64,000 nucleotides of DNA, from the NCBI RefSeq assembly GCF_030246885.1, contig NZ_CP126739.1, positions 2,418,001 through 2,482,000 on the forward strand, written 5' to 3'. The notes under the pieces are model-generated. The model was not told the origin of the DNA. It was given only the letters and a program-made list of their open reading frames with translations, and did not search any database. The translations under genes were made by a program, and so were the position numbers. Source of the DNA: Microbacterium sp. zg-B185 (GTDB lineage Bacteria > Actinomycetota > Actinomycetes > Actinomycetales > Microbacteriaceae). This document shows, piece after piece, positions 36,445 to 45,215 of the stretch; the stretch's first letter is position 1, and every line of letters begins with the position of its first letter.

Positions 36445-37236
36445 ATGTGGATGATCTTGTTGTTCGGAGCCGTCGCATCCGTCGCGCTCGTGATCGGCGC
36501 TGCGGTGGGTGCCCGGCTGGAGCTGCCCAAACGTCTGCTCGCGATTCTCTTGTCTTTCGCGGCCGGAGCGTTGATCACGGCCCTTTCGTTCGAGTTGTTC
36601 GAGGACTCCTATGAGCGCGGTGGGATCTGGCTTGCGGTGGTCGGCTTGTTCGCCGGCGCGGTAGTGTTCACGATCCTCAGCGCGCTTCTGGACCGCTGGG
36701 CTCAAGCCGGATCGCGTTCGAAGCCTGCGGACGAGGTCAAGGGGAGCGTCAAGCTGGACACGGACGCCGCCGCAGCGGGCCGGAGCGCCAGCTCGGCGAC
36801 AACCCGAGGCACCGCCGGGGTGGCGCTTTTGGCCGCTGTGACGCTGGACGGCGTCCCAGAGAATCTGGCACTGGGCATCTCGCTGACTGAGGGCACCGGC
36901 AGCATCGCGCTGCTCGCGGCGATCTTTGCATCCAACCTTCCCGAGGCGCTTGTCGGCGCTGCCTCGATGCGGGACCAGGGACGGACTACCTCGCAGATCA
37001 TGTGGTTGTGGGCGGCGTGTGCTGTCCTCCTCAGCGGTGCGGTTGTGGCTGGAGCGGTATTCCTTTCTCAGAGCGACCCGGCAGTGGTTTCCTTGCCGTT
37101 GGCGTTCGCGGCCGGAGCCGTGATCGCCTCCTTGGCAGACACCCTCATGCCGGAGGCGTACGAGCACGGTGGCCCTGCGGTCGCGTTGAGCACGGCCGCG
37201 GGGTTCGCGGTGTCCTTCGCACTGTCGCTCGCGTAG
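36445..37236 (+). CDS. ZIP-family metal transporter
   Basis: A 263-residue integral membrane protein with about eight helices. The ZIP helix IV-V signatures are DGVPENLALGISL and SNLPEALVGAASM, in which the usual His of HxxPEG is Asp or Asn, as in several bacterial ZIP-like proteins. A charged loop (DRWAQAGSRSKPADEV) follows the third helix. GGGAG nine bases before the ATG. Zinc or another divalent ion is the likely substrate. Codon bias is somewhat weaker than in the core genes. Confidence 0.82.
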   Translation: MWMILLFGAVASVALVIGAAVGARLELPKRLLAILLSFAAGALITALSFELFEDSYERGGIWLAVVGLFAGAVVFTILSALLDRWAQAGSRSKPADEVKGSVKLDTDAAAAGRSASSATTRGTAGVALLAAVTLDGVPENLALGISLTEGTGSIALLAAIFASNLPEALVGAASMRDQGRTTSQIMWLWAACAVLLSGAVVAGAVFLSQSDPAVVSLPLAFAAGAVIASLADTLMPEAYEHGGPAVALSTAAGFAVSFALSLA

Positions 37237-37309
37237 CCGATGAGACCCCTGGTGCTTCTTGCGGTGCCGGCGGTCCCCAGCTCTCCCGCTCATCGCTTCG
37301 CGTCGGGCT

Positions 37310-38608
37310 TCAGACGGGTGTGTTGGTCGCTCCCGCGTCGTTCTCCGGTCGCTGCGCGCGGCGCCGCCGCGCTCGGTCGAGAAGCGTCATGGTGGGAGTT
37401 GCTGCCACCCCATGAATCAGGATGGAGCCGAGAACCACGACGGACGCGATCGCCCAGAGCCGTTCACCGCCGGGAAAGTCGCCGTTCTCGAGTGCATAGG
37501 CGATGTAGAACAGGGAACCGACCCCTCGAACGCCGAAGAACGCGATCACCGCTCGTTCTCGGGGACCTGTCTTCCCCGGCGTAAGACCAACCCAGCCGCT
37601 GAGGGGTCGGATGACCAGAAGGACCGCCGCAGCAACGAGGATATCCGGGAGTGTCAACGACTGAAGCAGTCCACGGGCAACAGCCCCGCCGAGGAGAATG
37701 AGCACAGCCACAGTGAGGAGCCGTTCCACTTGCTCGACGAAGGTGTGCAGGACCGAGTGGAGTCCATGGGCTCGTTCTGCCGCTCTGATGGTGCAGGCAC
37801 AGACGAAGACCGCGAGGAATCCGTATCCTTCAGCGACTTCCGCTGCTCCATAGGCGAGGAAAGTCGCCGCCAGGGCGATGAACCCGTCGGCTTTGTCGGT
37901 GAATCCCAACCGTTGCGAGAGTCCGGAGAAGAACAGGCGGCGTAACAGCCACCCCACACCGAGGCCGAGGAGCATGCCGAGAGCCAGACGCCACCCGACG
38001 TCGATCAGCAACCACTCACTGAGCCACCCCGACGGGGCCAGACCGACGGTACTGATCGCGATGGCGGCGTATGTGAACGGGAACGCGAGGCCGTCGTTGA
38101 GGCCGGCTTCGGAGGTGATCGCGAAGCGAGCCTCGTCGTCGTCGCCGTGGTCATCTTCGGTGAGCGGTTCGGCGACCTGCACTTCGCTGGCCAGCACAGG
38201 GTCGGTGGGTGCCAGAGCCGCCCCAAGCAGGATCGCGCTGGCGGCACCAAGCCCGAGTCCCCACCAGCCCAGCAGCGCAACCGCGACGATCGACAAGGGC
38301 ATCGTGATGCCCAGCAGCCGCCACGTGGTGGACCACGTGCGCCAGCTGAAGACCCTGTTGATCGCAAGCCCAGCGCCCATCAGAGAGATGATGACGCAGA
38401 GCTCGGTGAGGTGGACGGCGATGACGGGATGCTCCGTCGGATTGGGATCTGGCAATCCGGGGACGATGGTGAACGCAACGATGCCTGCACCAACGAAGAC
38501 CATGGGCATGGACACCGGTGCTTTGCCGAGCAGTCGCGGCAGCAAGGCAGCGAACACGGTCGCAATGCCAGCCGAAAGGTAGACCAGCCCGACAGGATCC
38601 AACGTCAT
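37310..38608 (-). CDS. Cation:proton antiporter (NhaP/CPA1 type)
   Basis: A 432-residue membrane antiporter with about twelve helices. The ion-binding motifs are ALAPTDPVLASEVQV and FAITSEAGLNDGLAFP, the latter containing the conserved ND pair of the CPA1 family. Start at ATG 38608 places MTLDPVGLVYLSAG in front of the first helix. It likely exports Na+ or K+. Convergent with the ZIP gene. Confidence 0.88.
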   Translation of the reverse strand: MTLDPVGLVYLSAGIATVFAALLPRLLGKAPVSMPMVFVGAGIVAFTIVPGLPDPNPTEHPVIAVHLTELCVIISLMGAGLAINRVFSWRTWSTTWRLLGITMPLSIVAVALLGWWGLGLGAASAILLGAALAPTDPVLASEVQVAEPLTEDDHGDDDEARFAITSEAGLNDGLAFPFTYAAIAISTVGLAPSGWLSEWLLIDVGWRLALGMLLGLGVGWLLRRLFFSGLSQRLGFTDKADGFIALAATFLAYGAAEVAEGYGFLAVFVCACTIRAAERAHGLHSVLHTFVEQVERLLTVAVLILLGGAVARGLLQSLTLPDILVAAAVLLVIRPLSGWVGLTPGKTGPRERAVIAFFGVRGVGSLFYIAYALENGDFPGGERLWAIASVVVLGSILIHGVAATPTMTLLDRARRRRAQRPENDAGATNTPV

Positions 38609-39523
38609 TTGTGTGCCCCTCGGTGGGGTGAGGAGGGCTATCCCGGGGTGGACCATGGTGTGCTCCAACTGGCAGGTCTCCCGTGTGCAGGTTGAGGTGT
38701 ACGCCCGATCAGCCGAGTCGGATGGAGGCGTGATGATCACCGCGCACGCCGACGAGAATGCACCCGGGGACCTGACGTCGAAGCCGCCACTCGACCGCGC
38801 TGCAGTCGACAGCATCGGCTGCAATATGACGGTGTCGGAATGATCGATGTCCGCGAGTACTGCGCGTGGGGAGAATGTTTGCGTCGTCGTCCCCTGCGAG
38901 GAGGGACCCGCTTGTCTAGGCGATGTGCTTCATGGGGAGACCATATGTCGAGAAGCGTCCGCTGAGTTGACGGTTGACTTTCTGACGCAACACTGAGCGA
39001 ACCCTCAATGAAGTCGGCCGACGGCGGGTGCAGGCGTGCCGTAGTGGTTGACCCCGTGAGCAGCACCCGAACGAGGCCAGACCCTCTTCAGCGACGAAGT
39101 GGCAGATGACCAGCCCGCAAAGACCGGATCGGTTCGATGACGACACCTCCGCGGCCCATGCCCTCGTCGCCTCGCTCAACGCGGACCAAGGCACCGCCCA
39201 GACTCGCCGACATGGACGCGCCGTGAGCGGACCGATCGCTGTGCCGGCGCGAGTGGGCGACGGCTGTGGAGGAGGAATCGTGCGATCGTCGGGCAAGGTG
39301 GGCTGATGACCGATCTCACGGGCTCGATCGCCGCCAGTGGAGACTTCTACCGTCTGCGCAGCTCGACGCACTCGACGGTCTGCGCGGCTCGTGAGGCCGG
39401 CCACCCGAGGATCAGCGCTGAGGCGGTGAACCTGTCGCGCTCAGCGACAAGAAGCTCAGGGCCACCATTTTTCAGGATCGACGTCGCCACCCGCTACTAC
39501 CCTCGGCGGGAGGAGGATGCACG
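38609..39523. other. Region without a convincing gene (about 0.9 kb)
   Basis: Only short, poorly conserved-looking frames occur. The most plausible are plus-strand 38613-38843 and the pair 39106-39306/39306-39608, linked by TGATG, whose third-base bias is high only in the first 25 codons (segment FDDDTSAAHALVASLNADQ). A minus-strand tail ending LPMKHIA at 38916 has no good start. I see no repeats or transposon ends. It may be decayed DNA at the edge of accessory genes. Confidence 0.4.
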
Positions 39524-39931
39524 ATGCACACGACGAACTACTACAACACCTTCATCGAAGTCGCCGAAGACTGCCCGGTCGAGTCCGCACAGGAACCGCC
39601 CGCCGTGATGAACGCGACCATCGCGGCGCTGCATTACGATCTCATCGCGGCGGAGCCGTATACGCGCACTTCCGACGACGTGATTTTCGAGACCCATGCG
39701 CGCCGTGCCGGGATTCCCGATGACGAACGGGATGCCGCCCGGGCGGCGTTCTTTGCCAAGGGGCAGCCGTGCCTGCGCTCGTCGCCGCTGGGCAAGCGCT
39801 ACGGGTGGGGCGTCCACTCGGACGCGGACGGGCGGGTTGCGGCGTATCCGGTGGAGTCCGACGAGTACCGTCGGCTGGCCGGCGATCCCGCCGTCGCGCA
39901 CACGCGCGCTATGAGGTCGCGACGCGCGTGA
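39524..39931 (+). CDS. DUF6157-like small soluble protein
   Basis: A 135-residue cytosolic protein beginning MHTTNYYNTFIEVAEDCPV, a motif set (TNYxNTFIxVAEDCP) recognisable in a family of unknown function. GQPCLRSSPLGKRYGWGVHS follows in the C-terminal half. GGAGGAGG lies before the ATG. It stands alone between the gene-poor region and a minus-strand lipoprotein gene. Confidence 0.8.
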   Translation: MHTTNYYNTFIEVAEDCPVESAQEPPAVMNATIAALHYDLIAAEPYTRTSDDVIFETHARRAGIPDDERDAARAAFFAKGQPCLRSSPLGKRYGWGVHSDADGRVAAYPVESDEYRRLAGDPAVAHTRAMRSRRA

Positions 39932-40007
39932 CTGATCAGCATCGCGGTCGCGGTGTGCGAGAGCACGCGGCCGGGTACTCGGCCACACGTGGGCGGGGCC
40001 TCGTGCG

Positions 40008-40580
40008 TCAGGGCAACGGGTCCATCATCACTTGCAGCTCTACCGTGGGCTCGGCGAACGCGGGCCCCAGGATGGTCGAAGTGTCGCCGGGGGTGATGCT
40101 TGTCACACTCACCGTTCCCGATTCGGCGGTTCCCCAGACCTTCGTTCCGGGTATGGCGACGTCTGTCGGCATCTCCGGAATTCCCAGGGCTGTGATGGAC
40201 GCGGCGAGCTGATCCCACAGCGCTTGGTCTCCCCCGACATAGAAAGAGGCCGTCCAATCCGACCCGCGAATCATCGTGCAGGACGGGACCGGCGCGTCGA
40301 TGGCTTCACCGACGGGGACGTCCTGCCAGCTGCCCTCCTCCCATGTCGTGCTGCCCGAGCTCGCAGCGTTCAAGGTGTCGGCAACACCCGGTGGGCAGGG
40401 CGCGTAGTCGCTGGTTTCCGGTGCCGCCGGCTCCGCTGTCGTCGGATCTGCCTTCGGCGTCGACGCCGCCGTCCCCTCCGGCGCCGGTTCATCAGCGGCG
40501 GGCGCGCCACCCGCACATCCCGCGATCAGCAGCAGGGCCACCACCGTGGCCGTCATTCCCCATGCTTTGGCGCCACTCAC
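40008..40580 (-). CDS. Predicted lipoprotein of unknown function
   Basis: A 190-residue secreted lipoprotein with GTG start at 40580. The signal peptide runs MSGAKAWGMTATVVALLLIA with lipobox AGC (Cys22). A Pro/Thr/Ala-rich linker follows, then a globular part with two Cys residues (YAPCPPGV and PSCTMIRGSDW) that could form a disulfide, similar in outline to DUF3558-type mycobacterial lipoproteins. No function can be assigned. Confidence 0.72.
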   Translation of the reverse strand: MSGAKAWGMTATVVALLLIAGCAGGAPAADEPAPEGTAASTPKADPTTAEPAAPETSDYAPCPPGVADTLNAASSGSTTWEEGSWQDVPVGEAIDAPVPSCTMIRGSDWTASFYVGGDQALWDQLAASITALGIPEMPTDVAIPGTKVWGTAESGTVSVTSITPGDTSTILGPAFAEPTVELQVMMDPLP

Positions 40581-40805
40581 GACACCACCCCCCAGCGTGT
40601 CAGTTGCCGACGAGTATCCTCTCGCGAGTCGTTGGCCGCCAGCCCGCTGAGGGATCCTCATCGTGTGGCGTCGGTAGCCGAACACAGCCTCGTCCGGCGC
40701 GGCCCCTGACCCTTGCGCGCCGGCGGGTCGCGGGCTCGACGACCACGCCGGGAGTTCCGGAGGCGCGCTAAGTCTTCGGAGCGCGCCGGAGAAGGACGCG
40801 CGCCG

Positions 40806-41192
40806 CTACGCCTGTCGGGTTGTCCGCGCCGCCGATACAGTCGCAACGATGCCGGCAGACAGCGCGGTGAGAAGGCCGACCAACTGCATCCAGGTGCCGG
40901 CGAACGGACCGATGTCCGCAGGGTTGATCAGCCGATCGCCTGTGCCCGCCAAGAACATCCCGGTGAGGACGAAAGCCGCGGCAATCAGGCCTAACACGGG
41001 GATGAATCGCCAAGGCACGACCGCCACGACCACGGCGACCGCGGCCAGGATGATCGGTCCCGGCGGTACGACGGGAAAACCGGGAACGCCGGTCAGGAAC
41101 TGGATGAGGATGCCGAGGGCAGCGACCAATAAGGCGGCGACGAGCGTGAGGCGCGCACCGCGCGGGCGGAAGCGTGTCGAGTTCGTCGGCAT
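40806..41192 (-). CDS. Four-helix membrane protein
   Basis: A 128-residue integral membrane protein with four predicted helices: LTLVAALLVAALGILIQFL, ILAAVAVVVAVVPWRFIPV, VLGLIAAAFVLTGMFLAG and MQLVGLLTALSAGIVATV. The ATG at 41192 follows GAGAGGGG. It lies two bases after the next upstream membrane-protein gene, so they form an operon transcribed from the ECF41-type promoter at 41670-41696 (inference). Function unknown. Confidence 0.7.
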   Translation of the reverse strand: MPTNSTRFRPRGARLTLVAALLVAALGILIQFLTGVPGFPVVPPGPIILAAVAVVVAVVPWRFIPVLGLIAAAFVLTGMFLAGTGDRLINPADIGPFAGTWMQLVGLLTALSAGIVATVSAARTTRQA

Positions 41193-41194
41193 GC

Positions 41195-41632
41195 TCACCC
41201 CTCTCTGCTCAGGTGACGGTTCATCGCCGCGACTGTCGTCGCACGACGCTGTGAACCTCGTCGCGGAAGGAGAACGATGAGGGTCAGGCCCACAGCCAGA
41301 TGCATGAGTCCGAGCGCGATGACTGTCGCAAGGGAAGCGCCGAGCAGGAACAGAGAGACCACGGACACCACGAGCACCGCCACCGCTGTTATCGTCCAGA
41401 CCCTGGTTCCGTTCTCCGAGCGCCTCTCCAACACCGCTAGCAGTGCCCATGCGGCGGCCGCGGCGACGGCCGCCGTGATGAGGACGAGTGGGATGCTGAT
41501 CGCGACGGGGCCGGCCACGGGGCTGGTGACCTCGAGTCGAACCCCCGCGATGGAGGCGACGATCCACACGGGTACGGCGGCGGCTATTGCGATGGCGACT
41601 GCCACGAGGCGGCGCGGAAGATCGGTGAGCAT
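41195..41632 (-). CDS. DUF6069-like membrane protein
   Basis: A 145-residue four-helix membrane protein starting MLTDLPRRLVAVAIAIAAAV, with helices VPLVLITAAVAAAAAWALL-like and a third around VAVLVVSVVSLFLLG. The overall pattern (short Arg-rich N-terminus and four helices with a central ERRSENGTRVW loop) fits DUF6069. AAGGAG precedes the ATG. First gene of the operon divergent from the ECF sigma factor gene; expression probably depends on it. Confidence 0.72.
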   Translation of the reverse strand: MLTDLPRRLVAVAIAIAAAVPVWIVASIAGVRLEVTSPVAGPVAISIPLVLITAAVAAAAAWALLAVLERRSENGTRVWTITAVAVLVVSVVSLFLLGASLATVIALGLMHLAVGLTLIVLLPRRGSQRRATTVAAMNRHLSREG

Positions 41633-41669
41633 GTGGTCTCCTTCATATGCATCGGGGGTTCACCTGTCC

Positions 41670-41696
41670 GACGGCGCAGGAGCGGGAAATGTGATC
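41670..41696 (-). promoter_or_regulatory. ECF41-type promoter for the membrane-protein operon
   Basis: Read on the minus strand: GATCACA (41696-41690), 16 bp, CGTC (41673-41670). Known ECF41 promoters are TGTCACA, 16 bp, CGTC; this has two -35 mismatches. Transcription would start about 30 bases before the membrane gene ATG at 41632. Confidence 0.55.
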
Positions 41697-41702
41697 CTTC
41701 GG

Positions 41703-41729
41703 TCTCACATTCGGCAGGGCCGCATCGTC
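41703..41729 (+). promoter_or_regulatory. ECF41-type promoter for the sigma factor gene
   Basis: TCTCACA (41703-41709), 16 bp, CGTC (41726-41729) matches the ECF41 consensus in all but one -35 position. It lies immediately before the sigma gene (ATG 41746) and overlaps head-to-head with the minus-strand promoter, creating the apparent palindrome AATGTGA-N10-TCACATT. Confidence 0.6.
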
Positions 41730-41745
41730 GAGTAGTGAGGAGGGC

Positions 41746-42648
41746 ATGCCAGTGGACGAAGCCATGAAGCACCGCCGACAGTTGGTGGGTGTCGCGTACC
41801 GCCTGCTTGGGTCGATCACGGAGGCGGAAGACGTCACGCAGGAGGCCTATGCCCGGTGGTATGCGATGTCCCCGCAACAGCGACACGCGATCGGATCGCC
41901 CGGCGCGTGGCTTACGACTGTCGCGAGTCGTCTTTGTCTCGATGTGCTCGGATCGGCCCGTGCTCGTCGTGAACGCTACGTCGGCGAATGGATCCCCGAG
42001 CCCCTACCTGCCTACTCGCTCGACCATCAGACGGACCCAGCGGACCAAGTCACGCTCGACGAGTCGATCTCGATGGCATTCCTCGTCGTCCTAGAGCACC
42101 TCACCCCCGCAGAACGTGTCGCATTCATCCTTCACGATGTCTTCCGGTACCCCTTCACCGAGGTGGCGTCTATCGTCGGGCGCACACCCGCGGCGTGCCG
42201 CCAACTCGCCACATCGGCACGCCGCCGTATCCGCGCGTCTCGACAGGCGTCAACCCCGATCGCACAACAACGCGAGATCGTCGCAGTCTTCAAGAGTGCC
42301 TGGGAAGCGAAGGACATCCCCCGGCTCCTGACACTGTTGGATCCGAACGCGACGATGAGCGCTGACGGCGGTGGCATCGTCCCGGCCACCCTCGAGCCTG
42401 TCGAGGGTCTGAACCAGATCGCCCTGTCCTTCGCCGCGTTGGCAGATCGAGCACCGGATCTGGTGGTGAGGGAGCGCACGGTGAACGGCCAGCCCGGTCT
42501 TGTGGCAGAACAAGACGGTTCAGTGGCCGTCGTCCTCGCCTTCGAGATCGCCGGCGGCCGCATTCTCCGCATCTGGGCCATGCGGAATCCTCAGAAGCTG
42601 CGGGCCTGGGCCGACAGTGAGCGCGGTCCGACACCGAACTCCCGCTGA
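41746..42648 (+). CDS. sigJ: ECF41-family sigma factor (SigJ-like) with C-terminal SnoaL-like domain
   Basis: A 300-residue sigma factor. Region 2 (RQLVGVAYRLLGSITEAED and SPGAWLTTVASRLCLDVL) and region 4 (ERVAFILHDVFRYPFTEVAS) are followed by the ECF41 linker motif, here YVGEWIPEPL (consensus WLPEP). A C-terminal SnoaL/NTF2-like domain (AVFKSAWEAKDIPRLLTLLD) contains the family's DGGG motif. This domain is known to regulate activity in ECF41 in place of an anti-sigma factor. GAGGAGG before the ATG. ECF41 genes are usually next to COE-type genes; here membrane proteins are. Confidence 0.9.
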   Translation: MPVDEAMKHRRQLVGVAYRLLGSITEAEDVTQEAYARWYAMSPQQRHAIGSPGAWLTTVASRLCLDVLGSARARRERYVGEWIPEPLPAYSLDHQTDPADQVTLDESISMAFLVVLEHLTPAERVAFILHDVFRYPFTEVASIVGRTPAACRQLATSARRRIRASRQASTPIAQQREIVAVFKSAWEAKDIPRLLTLLDPNATMSADGGGIVPATLEPVEGLNQIALSFAALADRAPDLVVRERTVNGQPGLVAEQDGSVAVVLAFEIAGGRILRIWAMRNPQKLRAWADSERGPTPNSR

Positions 42649-43038
42649 CGGTGTCGCGAGTGGCGCCGCTCTCCGCCGCGTGCCTATCGGGCTCCAGTCG
42701 TTACCGCCCGGTGAGCAACCGAACGATCAGGGCGAGTTTGTTGTGGTCATTCCTGGCGATCGCGTCGGCCCCAATTTCACTGCGAGCAAGTGGGCAGAGG
42801 ATCTCGCGCCCTTACCGCCGCGGTAGCCGATCCCAATGAGTTCGACCGCCGCTGATGGATCCGCCTGCGGGCGCGACCGTACGCGGCGCTCTTTCCGCGC
42901 TGACGCTGCAGCCGAGCGGCGACCTTCGTTATCCTCACCCCATGAGCGATTCGAGCGAACGCGCGCTCCGCCTGACTGTCCATGCACTGACAGCGCGCTG
43001 CCCGGGTCAGAGGAGACCAAGGCAATGAGACCAAGGCA
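42649..43038. other. Gap without a supported gene; contains a 14-bp tandem duplication
   Basis: No frame in the 390 bp has both a start signal and coherent coding bias. A minus-strand tail reading IARNDHNKLALIVRLLTGR (about 42715-42820) looks protein-like but has no start. At its right end GAGACCAAGGCAAT occurs twice in tandem (43011-43038), directly before the next ATG. Confidence 0.45.
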
Positions 43039-43608
43039 ATGAGACCACTTCGATACTCGATCAACGTCACGCTCGACGGCTGCTGCCATCACGAGGCAGG
43101 ACTTCCTCCGGACGAGGAATCGATGCGCTACTGGACCGCTGAGATGCAGCGAGCCGACGCCGTGCTGTTCGGCCGGGTGACCTACCAGATGATGGAGTCC
43201 GCGTGGCGGAAACCGGCTACGGGCACGTGGCCTGACTGGATGGATGAATGGGAGATCCCGTTCGCCGAGTCCATTGATCAGGCGAAGAAGTACGTCGTGT
43301 CCGCCACGCTTGGCCAGGTCGACTGGAATGCGGAGCTGCTGCGCGGCGAACTGGGGGAAGCGGTTCAGCGGCTCAAGCAGGAGCCAGGCGAGGGCTTGTC
43401 GGTGGGCGGCGTGACGCTGCCACTGGCGTTGGCAGACCTGGGTTTGATCGACGAGTACGAGTTTCTCGTGCAACCGGTCCTTGCCGGACATGGGCCGACG
43501 TTGCTGGCCGGTCTGGGCGAGCGCATCCAGCTCGAGCTCGTGCATCGCCATGAGTTCCGGTCAGGGGCGGTCGCCATGCGCTACCGACCCGCGCGCGACA
43601 CGTCTTAG
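43039..43608 (+). CDS. Dihydrofolate-reductase-fold (RibD C-terminal domain) protein
   Basis: A 189-residue cytosolic protein of the RibD_C/DHFR-like family. It opens with RYSINVTLDGC (family: strand A with SLDG), then DAVLFGRVTYQMM (the nucleotide-contacting GRxTY motif), and EGLSVGGVTLPLALADLGLIDEY (the GGxxL loop). These are single-domain reductases of unknown substrate. The ATG at 43039 lies right after the 14-bp duplication. Confidence 0.85.
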   Translation: MRPLRYSINVTLDGCCHHEAGLPPDEESMRYWTAEMQRADAVLFGRVTYQMMESAWRKPATGTWPDWMDEWEIPFAESIDQAKKYVVSATLGQVDWNAELLRGELGEAVQRLKQEPGEGLSVGGVTLPLALADLGLIDEYEFLVQPVLAGHGPTLLAGLGERIQLELVHRHEFRSGAVAMRYRPARDTS

Positions 43609-43651
43609 CCGCGCTCCGGTCTCGCTTGAGGTCGTCTCGCTGGGCAGCGCA

Positions 43652-43855
43652 TCAGGGGGCGAAGTGGCCCGTCTCGTTGGACGCCTGGACGACCGGGTCG
43701 CCGTTCTCCCGCGCAGTGATCGCGCTGAGGCGCCTTGCAGGACAGGCACGCGGGCGCCAGCAGCGCCCGCATGGCGTTGACCTGCGGAGACCGGCGCACG
43801 GATACCGGGCGGTCCGCTTCAGGAAGGGCCGGTCGAGCGGGTCCGGCACAGCCAC
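43652..43855 (-). CDS. Possible small Cys-rich protein downstream of the MFS gene (doubtful)
   Basis: A 67-codon frame from GTG 43855, 15 bases after the MFS stop. Its ends have strongly coding-like third bases (PDPLDRPFLKRTA and SAITARENGDPVVQASNETG), but in the middle the bias moves to another frame (MRALLAPACLSCKA). Either the gene carries compensating frameshifts, or it is a fragment. Four Cys in the middle could bind zinc. No Shine-Dalgarno sequence. Confidence 0.3.
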   Translation of the reverse strand: MAVPDPLDRPFLKRTARYPCAGLRRSTPCGRCWRPRACPARRLSAITARENGDPVVQASNETGHFAP

Positions 43856-43870
43856 GCGGACGGAGACTGT

Positions 43871-45160
43871 TCAGTCGCCGCCAAGATCCCGTAACGCGGG
43901 AGAAGCCGACGCGGTGGGAGAGAGGTCGGCGATGGTGACGACGCTGCGGACCGGGGAGGCGGCGACGGGAATGGTGGCGAAGGTCATGAGCACGGCTCCG
44001 ATGATCGCTGCTGGCCACGCGCCGGTGAGTGTCACGAGAACGCCGCCGGCGAGCGCACCGATCGCGAGGAAGCCCCACGATGCGAGGCGGTAGCCGGCGT
44101 TGACTCTGCCGCGGATTTCCGGCGCGACGGCGAGTTGACGGATGCTGACGGCCTGCGAGTTTGCGATGCCGATACCGACCCCGGAGACGAAGAAGGCGAG
44201 TGTCATCGCGATGAAGGTCGACGGCGTGGCCGTGGTTGCAAAAAGTACTCCTGCCAGGGGGGCGGTGTTGCCGAGAAGGAGCGAGCCGATCAGGATGCGC
44301 CCATAGCCGAACCGCTCGGTGAGTCGCCGGCTGGTCACACTCCCGAGGAAGGCGCCAAGCCCCCCGCTCATGAGTACCAGCCCGAAGATGAACGGCCCGA
44401 ACTTGTAGTCCTGCAACAGCAGAACCGCCAGCGCAATGGTGAAGATCTCGTTGCCGAAGTTCCATATGCTCGCCTCGGACACGAGTCCGCGCAGGACCGG
44501 ATGCCTGAGCAGGACCACGACGCCGGCGCGAGCTTGACGGAACGCCGAGTCCTTGCGGGGTGTCGCGATCGGCTTCTCGTCCGCACGGACGGAGGCAATC
44601 AGGGCTCCGGAGATCAGGTAGCTGAGCCCGTTCAGACCGATCGCCACCGGCGCCGTGATCAGTTGAACGAGCGCACCACCGACCCCGGCGCCGGCGATTC
44701 CCACCGCGGATTGGGTCGCGGTGATCCCCGCGTTGGCCTGAAGGAGCTGCTGCTTCTCGACGACCAGTGGGACGAAGGCGAACTCCGCCATCGCGTACAG
44801 GACGGTGAAGGATCCGACGAGTGCTGCGGCTGCGACGAGCATCGGGATGGTGAGCCACCCGGCAAGCGCGAGCCCGCACACGATGGCGAGCAAGATCCCT
44901 CGTGCGACGTCTGCGACGATCATCAGCGGGCGACGTTTGCCGCGATCGACCAGAACGCCCAGCCACAGTGTCAGAACCAGATAAGGAAGAAGCAGCGCCG
45001 CGCGGACGAAAGAAAGCTGCGCAGCTGTCGCGCCGAGCGTTATGAGGGCCAGCACGGGGATCGCCAGTTCGCCGATTTCTCCACCCAACGCGGATATCCC
45101 GCCAGCTCCCCACACGCGTCGGAACTGCGTGTTACGCCAGACGCTGTTAACCGTCTTCAT
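43871..45160 (-). CDS. MFS exporter
   Basis: A 429-residue major facilitator with twelve hydrophobic segments. The motif-A loop between helices 2 and 3 reads LGVLVDRGKRRPLMIVADVAR. The protein resembles the MFS_3/EntS-type group, which includes macrolide and siderophore exporters. The ATG at 45160 begins MKTVNSVWRNTQFRRVWG, the conserved amphipathic helix before the first membrane segment. It is divergent from a CGNR regulator gene, 55 bp away, which probably controls it. Confidence 0.87.
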   Translation of the reverse strand: MKTVNSVWRNTQFRRVWGAGGISALGGEIGELAIPVLALITLGATAAQLSFVRAALLLPYLVLTLWLGVLVDRGKRRPLMIVADVARGILLAIVCGLALAGWLTIPMLVAAAALVGSFTVLYAMAEFAFVPLVVEKQQLLQANAGITATQSAVGIAGAGVGGALVQLITAPVAIGLNGLSYLISGALIASVRADEKPIATPRKDSAFRQARAGVVVLLRHPVLRGLVSEASIWNFGNEIFTIALAVLLLQDYKFGPFIFGLVLMSGGLGAFLGSVTSRRLTERFGYGRILIGSLLLGNTAPLAGVLFATTATPSTFIAMTLAFFVSGVGIGIANSQAVSIRQLAVAPEIRGRVNAGYRLASWGFLAIGALAGGVLVTLTGAWPAAIIGAVLMTFATIPVAASPVRSVVTIADLSPTASASPALRDLGGD

Positions 45161-45215
45161 GCCAACGAAGGTTATCGAGACACCGGCGTCGGGGCAACAG
45201 TGGTTAGATCGGTGC

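Noticed and set aside
38916..39404. Minus frame of 162 codons in the gene-poor region
   Set aside because: Mixed coding bias, no ribosome-binding site, no domain; the start is arbitrary.
41688..41711. AATGTGA-N10-TCACATT as a CRP/FNR-type operator
   Set aside because: CRP-type sites have a six-base gap; here the gap is ten, and the sequence is better explained as two overlapping ECF41 -35 elements.
42715..42820. Protein-like minus frame ending IVRLLTGR
   Set aside because: No start codon or ribosome-binding site and no recognisable family; too short to call.
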